From Reticulitermes lucifugus (lineage: Eukaryota > Arthropoda > Insecta > Blattodea > Rhinotermitidae), in NCBI GenBank assembly GCA_026260175.1, contig JAKCWW010002789.1:14615-53508 (forward strand): a DNA stretch of 38,894 nt, given 5' to 3'. Below the pieces are notes generated by a model. That model saw only the letters and a program-made list of their open reading frames with translations. It had not been told where the DNA came from and ran no database searches. This document shows, piece after piece, positions 21,768 to 31,609 of the stretch. Position numbers and translations under genes: made by a program. Numbering within the stretch: the stretch's first letter is position 1; every line of letters starts with the position of its first letter.

Positions 21768-22554
21768 GGGCACGTTTACATAGTACGCTGTGGATGATTC
21801 AGTAAAAGTGAACAGTGTAAACAGTCCATTGATCAAAAGGGAACTTTCCAGATGAGGGAAGAAAGACGTTGGCCGCGGCCAACTTTGGTTCATCCTGGAT
21901 GAATCATCGAAAGTGAGCAATGTAAACAAACATGCATGTTCCTCCGCAGTTAACAAGGGTTGCTTCTCCCCTTTTGGTTTCCTTTCTGTTTTGGTTGAAA
22001 ATAGCCTACTATGGTTGTTAAATGGAAGGACGACCACACACCGTCGGTGCTAGATCTTATGAACGATCGCGAGTGCTTGTGGAACACAAAATGTGAACAC
22101 TGGAGAAGCAAAGCAGCTCGTAAAAAATGCATTCCAGAGTATTTTGCAGGAGCTGAATTTTTCCGGAACTCGCCGTAGAGGATGTAAAATTGAAAAGCAA
22201 AGCAGTTCGTGCTAGGTATGCGATCGAGATAGCTAAGGTAATAAAATCTGAAATAAGTAGGTGGTGAAGGCCGGCACGACATTTACGTGCCGAAATTGTT
22301 TCGGTTCAAGCAGGCACATTAATTCCCGCATGGCTTTCTGCTTTTGCGCCTTTTCTTTTCAATAATTTTCTACATTCGTTCATTAAACAGTCACAAACAA
22401 CACTGATACCTACACGCACGATTCAGCTGCTGCTATGAAATTAACTGTCCTTTTCAATGTTGACGAACAATGAAAACGGAATTTGGTTCATGCATTGAAT
22501 TCACTTTGGATGATTCATCCGCGATCATCCAGGATGAGCAGTGTAAAGGCGCCG
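21768..22554 (+). mobile_element. PIF/Harbinger-like DNA element with TAA duplication
   Basis: The left end gggcacgtttaca and the complement of the right end (cggcgcctttaca) form a short degenerate terminal inverted repeat of the PIF/Harbinger type. TAA abuts both sides (21765-21767 and 22555-22557), matching that superfamily's 3-bp target preference. Subterminal copies of ggatgatt/aatcatcc occur near 21792, 21896 and 22508-22536. The 787-bp interior holds a broken MADF-domain gene but no DDE transposase, so it is non-autonomous or internally deleted. Confidence 0.65.
22011..22267 (+). pseudogene. Broken MADF (Myb/SANT-like) DNA-binding domain gene of a Harbinger-type element
   Basis: From ATG 22011 a 55-codon frame runs to TAG at 22176. 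It contains the MADF signature order: an acidic/hydrophobic first helix (VLDLMNDRE), then CLWNTKCEHWRSKAARKKC, in which the W-N, Y/W-R and R-x-A positions are typical. After a frame change at about 22178 the same domain continues with EDVKLKSKAVRARYAIEIAK, the usual third-helix region, ending at TGA 22265. PIF/Harbinger elements commonly encode a Myb/SANT-like partner that recruits the transposase to DNA, which fits the flanking TIRs and TAA duplication. One frameshift and loss of the C-terminal part make it non-functional. A host Adf-1-like exon fragment is the alternative, but the surrounding element makes that less likely. Confidence 0.7.
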
Positions 22555-22557
22555 TAA

Positions 22558-23789
22558 CTGGCACCAAAGAGTACTGACAGTACTATCCATGGTTACCAAA
22601 CTACATGGCAAGGTAGTAGTTCTGTTACTTATAAAATATTTATTTGCCTTGGCCTCCCGTGAACACGGCACTGAACCTTCGGGGCGCATTGAAAGTGACT
22701 GAGCTTCTGAGCAAGTACTCTGTTTTGGGTACAGTGTTTAGTGTACTCCAGGTATAATTTTCTAAGCTCTTTTTGTTCGTCTTTGTAAAGTTACACATCA
22801 CTTTCATCTAATTTAATGCCTGACGTTTGGTGTGAAACAAACCGTAGGTAGACCTATTCCATCCATCCCGTAAAGTTTCCCGTGACACGTATTTGTAGGA
22901 GGGAGAATGTATGACTGACTGGAACGTAGATTCCGCGAAACACCATCCAAGTTAGAAAAGCTTTGGCTCTTAGGTGAAATAGCATAAAAACATGTTTCTC
23001 CTGCTTTTTGAACACCGTTCAGGGCTCTGATCCCTCTTGCGTCATTCCAGCGCTGGAAGGAATTACGTCGCGAGGGAATGTGTCAAGCTGGAGACGAGTG
23101 AGGTTGACACGCAGGCTGTCATCTGTAGTTACGATCACCTGCGTCCCATAGCTCTCCTAAGACCAATTCTTCTCATGTTAGACAAGTGTTCTTATAACCT
23201 CCGGTCTGTATTGTTATCCAGCTTACTCTGCCAGTTTGGAACACACCGCCACGCGTTCTAGCATCTCACCAAATTCCCACCGAGTTTTCCAGTTGCAAAA
23301 TGTTACAGCACTTTAGGTATATGTGCTAATACTGTCTTCGGAATCCACGGTAGGCCTACTTTTGTGTGTGTACAATAGAGTCGCGTATTACGCAAAGTAT
23401 TTTTACGCACATTTGTGTATACAGTTTCGGCGACGAAAAAATTTTAAGCGAGCACTCGAAGAGGACTTTTACGCCCATATAAAGAAATGTGCAGTGATTC
23501 AAAAACGTAAAGAAAGGCAGTACCGATAACATGATCTTCAAAAGTAAACGGGAAAGCCTGCAGCATCGGCTGCTCGAGACGATAAGTCACCAGCCCTTGC
23601 ATTTTAGTATTATTAGATTATATTTGAACGATTTTGTATACTACACTGTACTGTATTTGCAGTATTACTGTGTTCATACAATTTTCCTCATAAAAATACT
23701 TCAAACTACGTACATCCACATACACTTAAGCTTGATTGTAGGCTACGCCCTATGTCAGTTACCTAATTACTCCGTAAAACACGACTGTA

Positions 23790-23790
<1 letters not shown>
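22558..23790. other. No gene recognised
   Basis: Several open frames of 60-100 codons lie at 23037-23836 on both strands, but none has a domain pattern or splice support. Confidence 0.45.

Positions 23791-23825
<35 letters not shown>
23791..23825. repeat. (TC)n(TA)n microsatellite
   Basis: About nine TC units run directly into about eight TA units. Confidence 0.95.
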
Positions 23826-23831
23826 GCATAT

Positions 23832-23938
23832 TATGAGATCTCTCTATATATCTTCGCTCTTTTGGGGCGTTACACAGCGTAGATTGTAGTTAACCGACGT
23901 TTCGGGACATGTCGGTCCTATCTTCAAAGGTCAAGCAG
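23832..23938 (-). mobile_element. Half-copy of the GACGTTTCGG foldback family
   Basis: It opens atgagatct like the full copies, then has ttttggggcgttacacagcgt and taaccgacgtttcgggaca, followed by tcggtcctatcttcaaaggtcaag. Only the left half is present. On the minus strand it shows the hammerhead-like order tttgaagat, stem II, gaaacgtcggt. Confidence 0.75.
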
Positions 23939-24239
23939 CAGTCAGAGAAGAACACACACACATGAAATCCTCATGTCTAATCAGCGCTGTATGAAAGCGC
24001 CCATTCTTCGATTACGACTTCACGCATCAGAAGTCCGGCTGAGCTTGTCTCTGTCGAATGCGCTCGTGTTTTGGAGCAGGAAGGGTTCCAGTATGGAACC
24101 AGACTGCCAAACGTAACAGTAAGTGGCTCCAGTGTGATTTATATTTCTTTATGGTCCCTCTGAGGCAGTCTTTATGAACCCAGTCTTGCTGTTTATCTAT
24201 TCTTACATGCAATTCTGAGAACATGAACACGGCCAGCTT

Positions 24240-24380
24240 TAAGAATGCGAAATGTGAGGTTCTCACAGCGGTGCTGCTTAGGACTGTATAACCGTGACGA
24301 TTCAGACGCGGCGATCGTTCGAAACGTCGGCAACGGTTTACCAGTCGACACTGTGTAACATCCCAGAAGACTTGAATCTT
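24240..24380 (+). mobile_element. Half-copy of the GACGTTTCGG foldback family
   Basis: Aaatgtgaggttctcac is followed by a damaged left part and then by tcgaaacgtcggcaacggtttaccag, gtgtaacatcccagaag. This corresponds to the right arm of the family. On the minus strand it lies within a 153-codon open frame containing FWDVTQCRLV, a phrase that recurs in insect repeats, so that frame is repeat-derived. Confidence 0.65.
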
Positions 24381-25033
24381 CAACTTCCAAACTTCCAGAA
24401 CGCTACTTTTCTGTTGTGAAACTCCTAAAATGCGGTGTAGTTTGGAATCGAAAGTTCCTCGTACGCCTGTAATTTTTTTTACGTTCAAGTGTACAGGTGG
24501 CGTATTTCTTTATCAGGTCCGTACAGAAAGCCGGCTGATTTGGGATTGTTGCAAATTTTCAAGTGTGGCGGTTTCGTGATTGGAGCATGTGTGGTGCGGT
24601 ATTTTGATATCGATCTGAGCAACCTCGCATTGCGCATTGCGCGCACACGGTGACCCAGTCTAGGTCACCACTGTCCGTCATCTTGCATCGTGTAGTAGAA
24701 GAGGCGCACGGATTTTTGACGACCCAGTCTGACTCTGACCTGAGTCAAGTTAGGTCACTGTGTACGCTACGCTAGTGATATTTGTAATGCTAGTAACCCG
24801 TTGACCTACATCCGTAAACCGCCCTGCGGCTCTTTGACATGGGTAAGTACTGTCGCCAGATTGCTGAAATTAGAACACCATAACCTCACATCAGTTAATT
24901 GATGCAAACCGACGGCCACCTAGGTCACCTTTGTATTGTTCGCTGTGTGTATGTTCTGTTTATCGCTGCAGTTCTGTTACTGGACGCACATTTGCATTCT
25001 CTTCATTAGTTGAGTGACATTCGTACTGTTGAG
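24381..25033. promoter_or_regulatory. Non-coding span with clustered AGGTCA half-sites
   Basis: Five exact AGGTCA/TGACCT hexamers lie within 266 bases (24662, 24736, 24752, 24802, 24922). They include GGTGACC (24649-24655) facing GGTCACC (24663-24669) as a perfect 7-bp inverted pair over 7 bases, and an everted TGACCT-N10-AGGTCA (24736-24757). AGGTCA is the classic nuclear-receptor half-site. About 0.1 would be expected by chance in this length. No gene start is visible nearby, so function is speculative. Confidence 0.3.
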
Positions 25034-25045
25034 CCTTCACATTTT

Positions 25046-25402
25046 GTGTTTTGTGGAGAAGGGCCCCGCAGCAGATGCTACGGACGCACCGCAGCCTTAA
25101 GGCTTATTGTGNNNNNNNNNNNNNNNNNNNNNNNNNNNNNNNNNNNNNNNNNNNNNNNNNNNNNNNNNNNNNNNNNNNNNNNNNNNNNNNNNNNNNNNNN
25201 NNNNNNNNNNNNNNNNNNNNNNNNNNNNNNNNNNNNNNNNNNNNNNNNNNNNNNNNATTGACAGGGGAAAACCGAAGTACTCGGGGAGAAATCTGTCCCA
25301 GTGCCACTTTGTCCACCACGAATCCCACATGGACTGACCCGAGATCGAACCCGGGCATCCGCGGTGGGAGGCCGGCGACTAACCGCCTGAGCCATGGCAC
25401 GG
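25046..25402 (-). mobile_element. tRNA-derived SINE, family C, with target-site duplication and assembly gap
   Basis: The minus strand carries the same head as the copy at 4863-5146 (TGGCTCAGgCGG A box, GGGTTCGATCTCGGG B-box region) and the gtggacaaagtggcac body. The 3' module (gcagcagatgctacggacgcaccgcagcctt) is on the far side of a 145-N gap. Flanks ccttcacatttt (25034-25045) and ccttcacctttt (25403-25414) match at 11 of 12 bases. Confidence 0.85.
25112..25256. other. Assembly gap (145 N)
   Basis: A run of Ns in the middle of the family-C SINE. Open frames through it are artificial. Confidence 0.99.
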
Positions 25403-25418
25403 CCTTCACCTTTTAGGT

Positions 25419-25687
25419 TGTGGATTCTCAGCCTTTTTGCCTTGGAGGGACCCCTAAAATAATTTTTCTATCCCCAGGAACCTCTATCTATTAAAAGGTT
25501 TACAGGCCAGAAAGAGTCGATAGTGGATCGCAATTCAGTTATTGCTAAATTTTTGTCACGAAGATCTGTCAGCTTGCATTGCAGGATGGATATTTGGAAT
25601 TTTCCCTGGTATTGCAAAATTTTGATTTATTTGTCCCACGATTTCTTGAGGAACCCCTAACGATGTTCAGCGGTTTGGGAAACACTG
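25419..25687. mobile_element. hAT-like non-autonomous element (269 bp)
   Basis: The left end tgtggattctcagccttttt and right end gtttgggaaacactg resemble degenerate CAGTGGTTCCCAAACC-type hAT termini in inverted orientation, with internal gggacccct and ggaacccct boxes. Flanking octamers ttttaggt (25411-25418) and ttctaggt (25688-25695) match at 7 of 8 bases, as expected for the hAT 8-bp target duplication. No transposase is present. It abuts the family-C SINE. Confidence 0.55.
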
Positions 25688-25859
25688 TTCTAGGTCTCCT
25701 TGCATTATCTAAACAGCGCACATGTTGATCTCTAAATGAGGCCGAGCAGAAGCATGGAAATTTGAAAAATCATTTACATGTTACAGATTCAGTTAATGAA
25801 CTGTTAGTGCCGACGTTCGACAAGAGAAGTTCGAAATAGGCATGTCGTAATGTTCTGCT

Positions 25860-26150
25860 GTGGGCCGGGTCAGCTCAGTCGGTATAGCGACTCGTAACGA
25901 GCTGGACGGTCCGGGGATCGAATCCCGGTGGGGGCGAGATTTTCAGCACCCGTCCACACCGGCCCTGGTGCCCACCCAGCCTCCTGTACAATGGGTACCG
26001 GGTTATTCCCGGGGTAAAGCGGCCGGGGCGTGGCGTTGACCACCCACCCTATCTAGCGCCGAAGTTAAAGAAAGAGTAGAGCTATATCTCTACTCCCCCT
26101 CTGGGCGTTCATGGCCTGTTCTAGGGTGAACTTTACCTTTACTTTACCGC
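25860..26150 (+). mobile_element. tRNA-derived SINE, family B, full length, perfect 11-bp target-site duplication
   Basis: The head has an A box TCAGCTCAGTCGG and a B box GGGGATCGAATCCC, followed by the complete family-B body (accggccctggtgcccaccc, gtaaagcggccggggcgtgg, ctagcgccgaagttaaag). Its 3' end reads gtgaactttacctttactttacc. The sequence aatgttctgct occurs at 25849-25859 and 26151-26161. This copy defines the family's ends. Confidence 0.95.
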
Positions 26151-26161
26151 AATGTTCTGCT

Positions 26162-27846
26162 ACCTCAGTGGAAGCTGAAGTTTTTTCACTTAAACTAGTA
26201 AATATTTCAGGAATAAAGCCATATGTTCAGCCACACGCAAGACCTAAAACGCAGGGACTGTAAATGTAGGAGTGTGCTAACTTGTTCCGGGCTTCCCGTT
26301 TAACGCATACTTCAGGTATGTTTTCAGCGTTTCTCTTGCCTGCGTAAAAACAATAATAAAGCCGTTGTTGGGTACGTAACCGGCACAGAGTGAGAACCCG
26401 GTTGTCAATTTTGGAACTTGGCGGTACGAAAATTAATACAACTTTTGAACTGTTAGGATTATGCGAAAAAAGTGGACCCGCGGCTCAATGGCGCCAAGTC
26501 ATGTGGATCAGCTCAGTAGGGGAGAATGATGTAATGAAGTAATACAGACCGTGGAGTGTGGGCGGGTCCCCACTGCACCATGTAGTACGTCTGGGGGCTG
26601 TCGCGCTAAGATGTAGTGAACCGCATCGTAATGACAGCAACCCAGCCTCGGCGTTCTTACAAAGGGAACAAGTTATCGTGAAATAGGTCGTAAGCCAAAA
26701 GACAACGACAGCATTAGCTAATCCAGTGTTCTGTCTCGTACCGACAGTCCGTTCACTGCCGCTTCTTGTGTGCTCTTTTTTGTGTGGATATTGAAACAGA
26801 GGCTCTGTCATGCGACGTCGACACGCCACATATCTGTGTAGAGCCATTGGCGTCATCTTGTTGGTATGAGAAATAGTTTATAAAAAAAAATCAGTTGCTA
26901 GCCCTTTTCCGCCATGACGACAGTGTTTCAGCGGTCCTTCTTCGGTAAACCCGCCTTGAGTCCATGAAACTTCCGTTGACATTGAAAGGAAATGTGCAGT
27001 TGTTAAATATCAAGAGGGCAGCTTTTTTTTACAATCCGAATTTGATTAGCTTGATATGGCTGTTCATTCTGTACGTACAGCTTAAATATTACAGCGTATG
27101 AATTGTAGTAAAAACCCATACATGCACATTATCATTCCATGCGTGCCGTCGTCGAGGAAAAATTGTTCAAAAGGAGGTGCGTGTTCTTTGTTAGAGTGGC
27201 TCTGGCTCTAGTGTGCGGTATCCCATTGTACTACGTAACGGACATAATCGATCGGTAAGCCGCTAAATGTAGACGTTCGAAGCACTTTTCGTACGTAAAT
27301 TGTGCGAATAATACAGTATAATTACAGTTATTTGCGGAAAGTGAGCGCAAAAAGCGTACTTCTGACTTACTGGCTTCATTTGTAAAACCCGTTATGTATT
27401 CTTCTTTCAATCCGCCTGATATTTCCATTCTCTTCGTTTATTCTTTTATAAGTGACAACCTTTGAGATTGCAGATAGGCTTTTAAGGACTCGGGGCAAAT
27501 ATTGTCGCAGCCCGGTGTACGGGCGGTGCTACCGGCAACGTGTAAAAAGAGAGAATGCTCCGTACTCTAGGCATGATCACGGATGCCCTCAGCCAAAGTG
27601 CCCCCCCTCCCACCCAGGTCGCAAAGTCTCACGCCACCGAACCACTCTGGGTTCAAACCTCAGAGATCCATGCAACCAAAGCACAGGTCCTCAGCCAAGA
27701 CGGGAAATCCGTTAGCGTAAGCACAATCCCGATTATTGTCACAACGTTTCCGTGTCAGAAGCCAGCAGTGGTTTCGTGTGTAAGAATGGCGAAACATGCC
27801 AAGAGACGTGGACTTGTGCCTAGTCTTTCGGTTGGTGCACTGTGGG
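26162..27846. other. No gene recognised
   Basis: Open frames at 26485-26856 (minus) and 27555-28103 (plus, 182 codons) have no recognisable domain. The latter reads through a simple repeat and is probably chance. Confidence 0.45.
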
Positions 27847-27900
27847 TGTTCAGTGTTCGGTGTGTAGTGTTCAGTGTGCAGTGTTCAGTGTGCAGTGTTA
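27847..27900. repeat. Short GT-rich minisatellite
   Basis: Units of about 14 bases (agtgttcagtgtgc) repeat about 3.5 times, with a diverged first unit. Confidence 0.8.
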
Positions 27901-28953
27901 CCCAAAGCCGCTCTGCTTTCCGTCGTTCGCTTTTGATAGTCGTCATATCTGTGTGGTGTGATAATAAGCGCCGTGGTACTTATATCTTGATATGGAACTG
28001 TTCGGAATATTTCTTTGAGAAGGCTCGTGCTGTCCGTGCAGGACTGGAACATACTAAACTGGAATTTATAGCAGCTGATACAGATGTACACGCAACTGTT
28101 TGACACAATCAGCGTTTCTGTATCATCGTCTCCAGTTAGAACCTCTTCAAATATTTAGGCCTCTTGAATAACTCCATCGAGTAGTCTTTTTTGAGAAGCT
28201 GATAGTAGCCCAGTTGGTCACGAAATTTCCCATACGGCAGTGTTATGTTGTGTGGGGAACAGAGAAACGCGAAGAGAAAACAATGTAAAAACCGTGACCT
28301 GAATAGGCCAAGGTTGGAAGATCCACAGCGCATCAAAAGCAGACCCATGCCGTGCGCATAAGTCCGGGGCCCAGTTTAGCATCTTACTGTCGTTACAGTC
28401 GTCATAATCATCATCACCATCACCGCTAAAATAAAATAAGCCATTTGAGTAGGATAGGTTACAGAACCGGACTACATTTATCAGTAAACATGTTTTCAGC
28501 TAGACAGTTTTTCTCACTAAATATTTAAACCTTTATGTAGTGTAGTGACTTGTATTGCCAAACTGACTCCACAAAACAGCCATTCTTGATAAACTGACAG
28601 TGGCACAGCTACGTAAGGTATTCCCTTCTTTTTATGGAACTCTGTAATTCATTGGTGTTCACAAAACCTGCTACTTATCCCTCTCCTCATCTGAAATCCT
28701 CCCTTTACTTTCAATATCTGTTTTCGACTCCTGTAGGTAAATATTGCCGTGTTAGGACCACGATTATTAGGCTTTGTGTGTAGACAAAGGGCCTTACTCA
28801 AAATTTTATCAAAATTCATACGTGTAGGGCGACTTTATTATCCGTAGATGCATGGAATGAACGCTCACGCATTGTTTCTGAATGTGCTGAATGTTGCTTT
28901 CATCGTCATGATAAGGGGTTTAATAGTAAAGAGTTCACAGCTCTGTGCTCGTG
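27901..28953. other. No gene recognised
   Basis: No exon or repeat is identified, apart from a catcatcaccatcacc simple stretch near 28410. Confidence 0.45.
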
Positions 28954-29011
28954 AATTTTATGTACGAGTTTGCTTTACATATAATTTTATGTACGAGTTT
29001 GCTTTACATAT
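28954..29011. repeat. 29-bp direct duplication
   Basis: The unit aattttatgtacgagtttgc plus nine further bases occurs at 28954-28982 and again, identically, at 28983-29011. This indicates a recent tandem duplication. Confidence 0.95.
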
Positions 29012-29992
29012 AATTTCACCGCCGCCCGACAAACTTTGCATGGAGAGTCGCTCCAACCTACTCTTGTGGTTTCACAGCCTTTCATCATAGTAAACAACAG
29101 CAAATTTGGAGATTCCACAAGCTTATGTTATATTTATTTTAAACCCCCCCCCCGGTACAGATTGCGCACGCAGGCAATACGGGATTAAAACACTAGTTAC
29201 ATGTTAATCGCACGAAGTAAGTTTTAGAGCTGTACAGACAGACTGATACAGTCCAGAGGTGTAACGACTTTCATAGTAATGTCGCATTATCAGATTGTAT
29301 GATGATGTCATCTTAACTGGGAGCTGAATGTATATTTACAAGGAAAGCTGCTGGAGTTGTGTCTGTATTGTTGAATTCCAATGGCGTCGTGCTGTGTCTG
29401 AGTGAGTGGTCTGCATTCGTTATTAGGCGCGTTCGCACAGTCGCGAAAGGCACCTGTTGTCTTCGTCTTGTCCGCCCGCCTGTCCGCATGTATCAGCTCG
29501 GCTCCCACAGGACGGATTTCCGTGAAATTTTATATTGGATACTTCCATGAAAATCTGCCGTGAAAATCCAAATTTGGTTGAAATCGGGCAAAAATATCGG
29601 GCACTTTACACGAAGAACAAAGTACGGTTTATTGTTGCTGGTGACATTAAATCGCGATAAAAGCGCTTTATTCGAGTGAAATGGTATCAGGCTGTTACGA
29701 TAGCTGAGGAGGTATAAACACTACGCGAACGCGCCACAGTGTTACGGTATACATACATTGCCTATTTTATATGAAGCTTCGTAAGCCCAGTGTAAGCACT
29801 AGGCTAGGTTGGCTTGATATTACACACGTGCGCAGCGTCATAATTTGAAAACCCCAATGTATCTACAAGTGATAATCAAGGGCGTTTGGTAGTGAAAAGA
29901 TGGGAGTGTTTATTTAATGATGCTGTCAGTTGCTAAGATTATGCAGCGTTTATGGTAAGTGAATGAATATTGAGCATGGGTGGAAGGATAGT
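29012..29992. other. No gene recognised
   Basis: It contains a run of ten C at 29144-29153. Around 29545-29620 phrases such as tgaaaatccaaatttggttgaaatcgg resemble the imperfect repeats at 34240-34680. Confidence 0.4.
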
Positions 29993-30119
29993 GACAGGAA
30001 AACGGAAGTATTCGGATAAAGACCAGTCCCATAGCAGAGGTCAGTCCATGTGGTATATGTGGTGGACGAAGTGGCACTTAGACGAGGTTTCTTCCGAGTG
30101 CTTCTGGTTTCCCCCATCA
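29993..30119. mobile_element. Two inverted fragments of SINE family C
   Basis: 29998-30036 (gacaggaaaacggaagtattcgg...) is a minus-strand piece of the family-C body. 30042-30119 (gtcagtccatgtgg...gtggtggacgaagtggcac...tcttccgagtgcttctggttt) is a plus-strand piece of the same body. The tRNA-like head is absent from both. Confidence 0.7.
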
Positions 30120-30656
30120 GGATTATTCCACCAATAATGAAACCGCAAACCGTTCACATAACGCATTGTTATGCGCATTAGCTGTGGAGGACAGGAGGAC
30201 TGAGGTTTGCAGCGCCGCGCAGTCATCTGTTGGCATGCATTTTGAAATACGTAAAACTTCCATCTTGTTTTGGCTCGACAGTTCGTTTGCGTTGCACTTT
30301 GCATGGGCACGGTATTTGATACATAGCCCTCGTCATAAACACAGTCACTTTAATTGGAACAAATGAGTTAACGTGCTTCAGCTCTCGCACTGTTCCATTA
30401 CGATAATTGCGGATTACAGTCCAAAATTCAATTGGCAGTGTGGCTTGCCTCCCGCTCTCATAATTACGCCCTGCAGGCTGATAACAGAGGAGTCCCTCAG
30501 TTCGTAATGGTTTGAAATGTTGCATACAGAACTGCTGTGAAATGGAGCAGAATGCAGATGATGTAAAGTCCGTTTTCTCCGCGTTTACTTCCGTACAATC
30601 CTCCCTGGTAATGTCTCATAGAGCTCCTGTAGTTCTCTTCATCGCAGTTAACCAAA
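30120..30656. other. No gene recognised
   Basis: No exon or repeat is recognised in this span. Confidence 0.4.
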
Positions 30657-30920
30657 GCCGGTTTAGTCTAGGCTGCAGGCTAACCTCCGAGGTACCGTGG
30701 TTCGATTACCGGCAGGGACAGCACTTCTCTAAAGAGTCCAAACCGCTTCTGGGGCCCACAAAATCTCCAGTTTATTGGGTACAGGGGGCGCTTTCTTTGT
30801 GGGAAAAGCGGCCGGGACGTGAAGCTGACTCCTTACCCCAATCTAGTGTTGAGACAGAAAAAAGCGGAGCTGTACCTTCACTCTACTTTCTGCCTTTGCG
30901 TAGCTTGCACAGGGACAACG
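30657..30920 (+). mobile_element. Old SINE family B copy
   Basis: A tRNA-like head with gtggttcgattacc as the B box is followed by ctggggcccac, tgggtacaggggg, aaaagcggccgggacgtg and aatctagtgttgag, in the same order as family B but diverged. No target-site duplication was detected. Confidence 0.7.
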
Positions 30921-31346
30921 TGACGTCTGCCTAACAGATTGTCATCAGCATAGACCAGAAGCTGATGTGTCTCGTTGAGTTTCAGTCGCGTCTGCTTATC
31001 CGGCTGCTTCTCCGACTCCGTTCTTTTATGTTACGGGGTTGAAAAAACACGATTGCGAATGTTTGATACACCGTCGCATATGTTAAACCTGGAACCAGTG
31101 GCATATGTAGAAGGACGTGCCGGTGGTGAAGAGAGGTTGCCAATAACCAGTGCCATAAAATGACACGGTCACCGAAAGCCCCGGTGCTGTGGTTGGTATT
31201 CCTTGGCATTCGCAACACCCCGGCCTGGTGGTCACGAACGCTATCATCATCATATAACCCATTTTGTTTGTGAGCGCTGTAGTTTCTACCCGTAGTTCAT
31301 ACTCCGAGATTGGATACCAATAATCATTTTCTAAACAGTTATGGGT
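30921..31346. other. No gene recognised
   Basis: No exon or repeat is identified before the foldback element. Confidence 0.4.
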
Positions 31347-31358
31347 AACTGTAATGTA

Positions 31359-31597
31359 GATGAGATTTGGGATATTACGTAGTGTTGAGTGATAGTTCTG
31401 TACCGACGTTTCGGGACAACTTATCGGTCCCATTTCCAAGGGTCAAGAAGTCCAAGAAGAAATTGAACTTCTTGACCCTTGAAGATGGGACCGATAGGTT
31501 GTCCCGAAACGTCGGTACAGAACTACCACTCAACGCTGGTAATATCCCAGAATAGCGCAGATCTTATCTACATCGCGGCGGAAGTCCGAAATCACGA
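31359..31597. mobile_element. Foldback element with perfect 12-bp target-site duplication (GACGTTTCGG family)
   Basis: Long near-perfect arms at 31369-31451 and 31467-31548 flank a 15-base loop. Both contain accgacgtttcgggaca or its complement and the cttgacccttgaagatgggaccg segment. The right arm reads in hammerhead-like order: ACC, CUUGAAGA, U, a GGGAC/GUCCC stem II, GAAAC, GUC, GGU. This has one base more than CUGANGA. The element ends with gcggcggaagtccgaaatcacga. The direct repeat aactgtaatgta occurs at 31347-31358 and 31598-31609. Confidence 0.88.
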
Positions 31598-31609
31598 AAC
31601 TGTAATGTA

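Noticed and set aside
24027..24488. Open frame of 153 codons on the minus strand with FWDVTQCRLV
   Set aside because: It overlaps a copy of the foldback family. The phrase recurs in insect repeats and is repeat-derived, not a host gene.
25010..25416. Open frames of 76-121 codons across the 145-N gap
   Set aside because: They exist only because Ns do not encode stops.
27555..28103. Open frame of 182 codons on the plus strand
   Set aside because: No domain pattern, the composition changes along its length, it reads through a GT-rich minisatellite, and there is no splice or conservation evidence.
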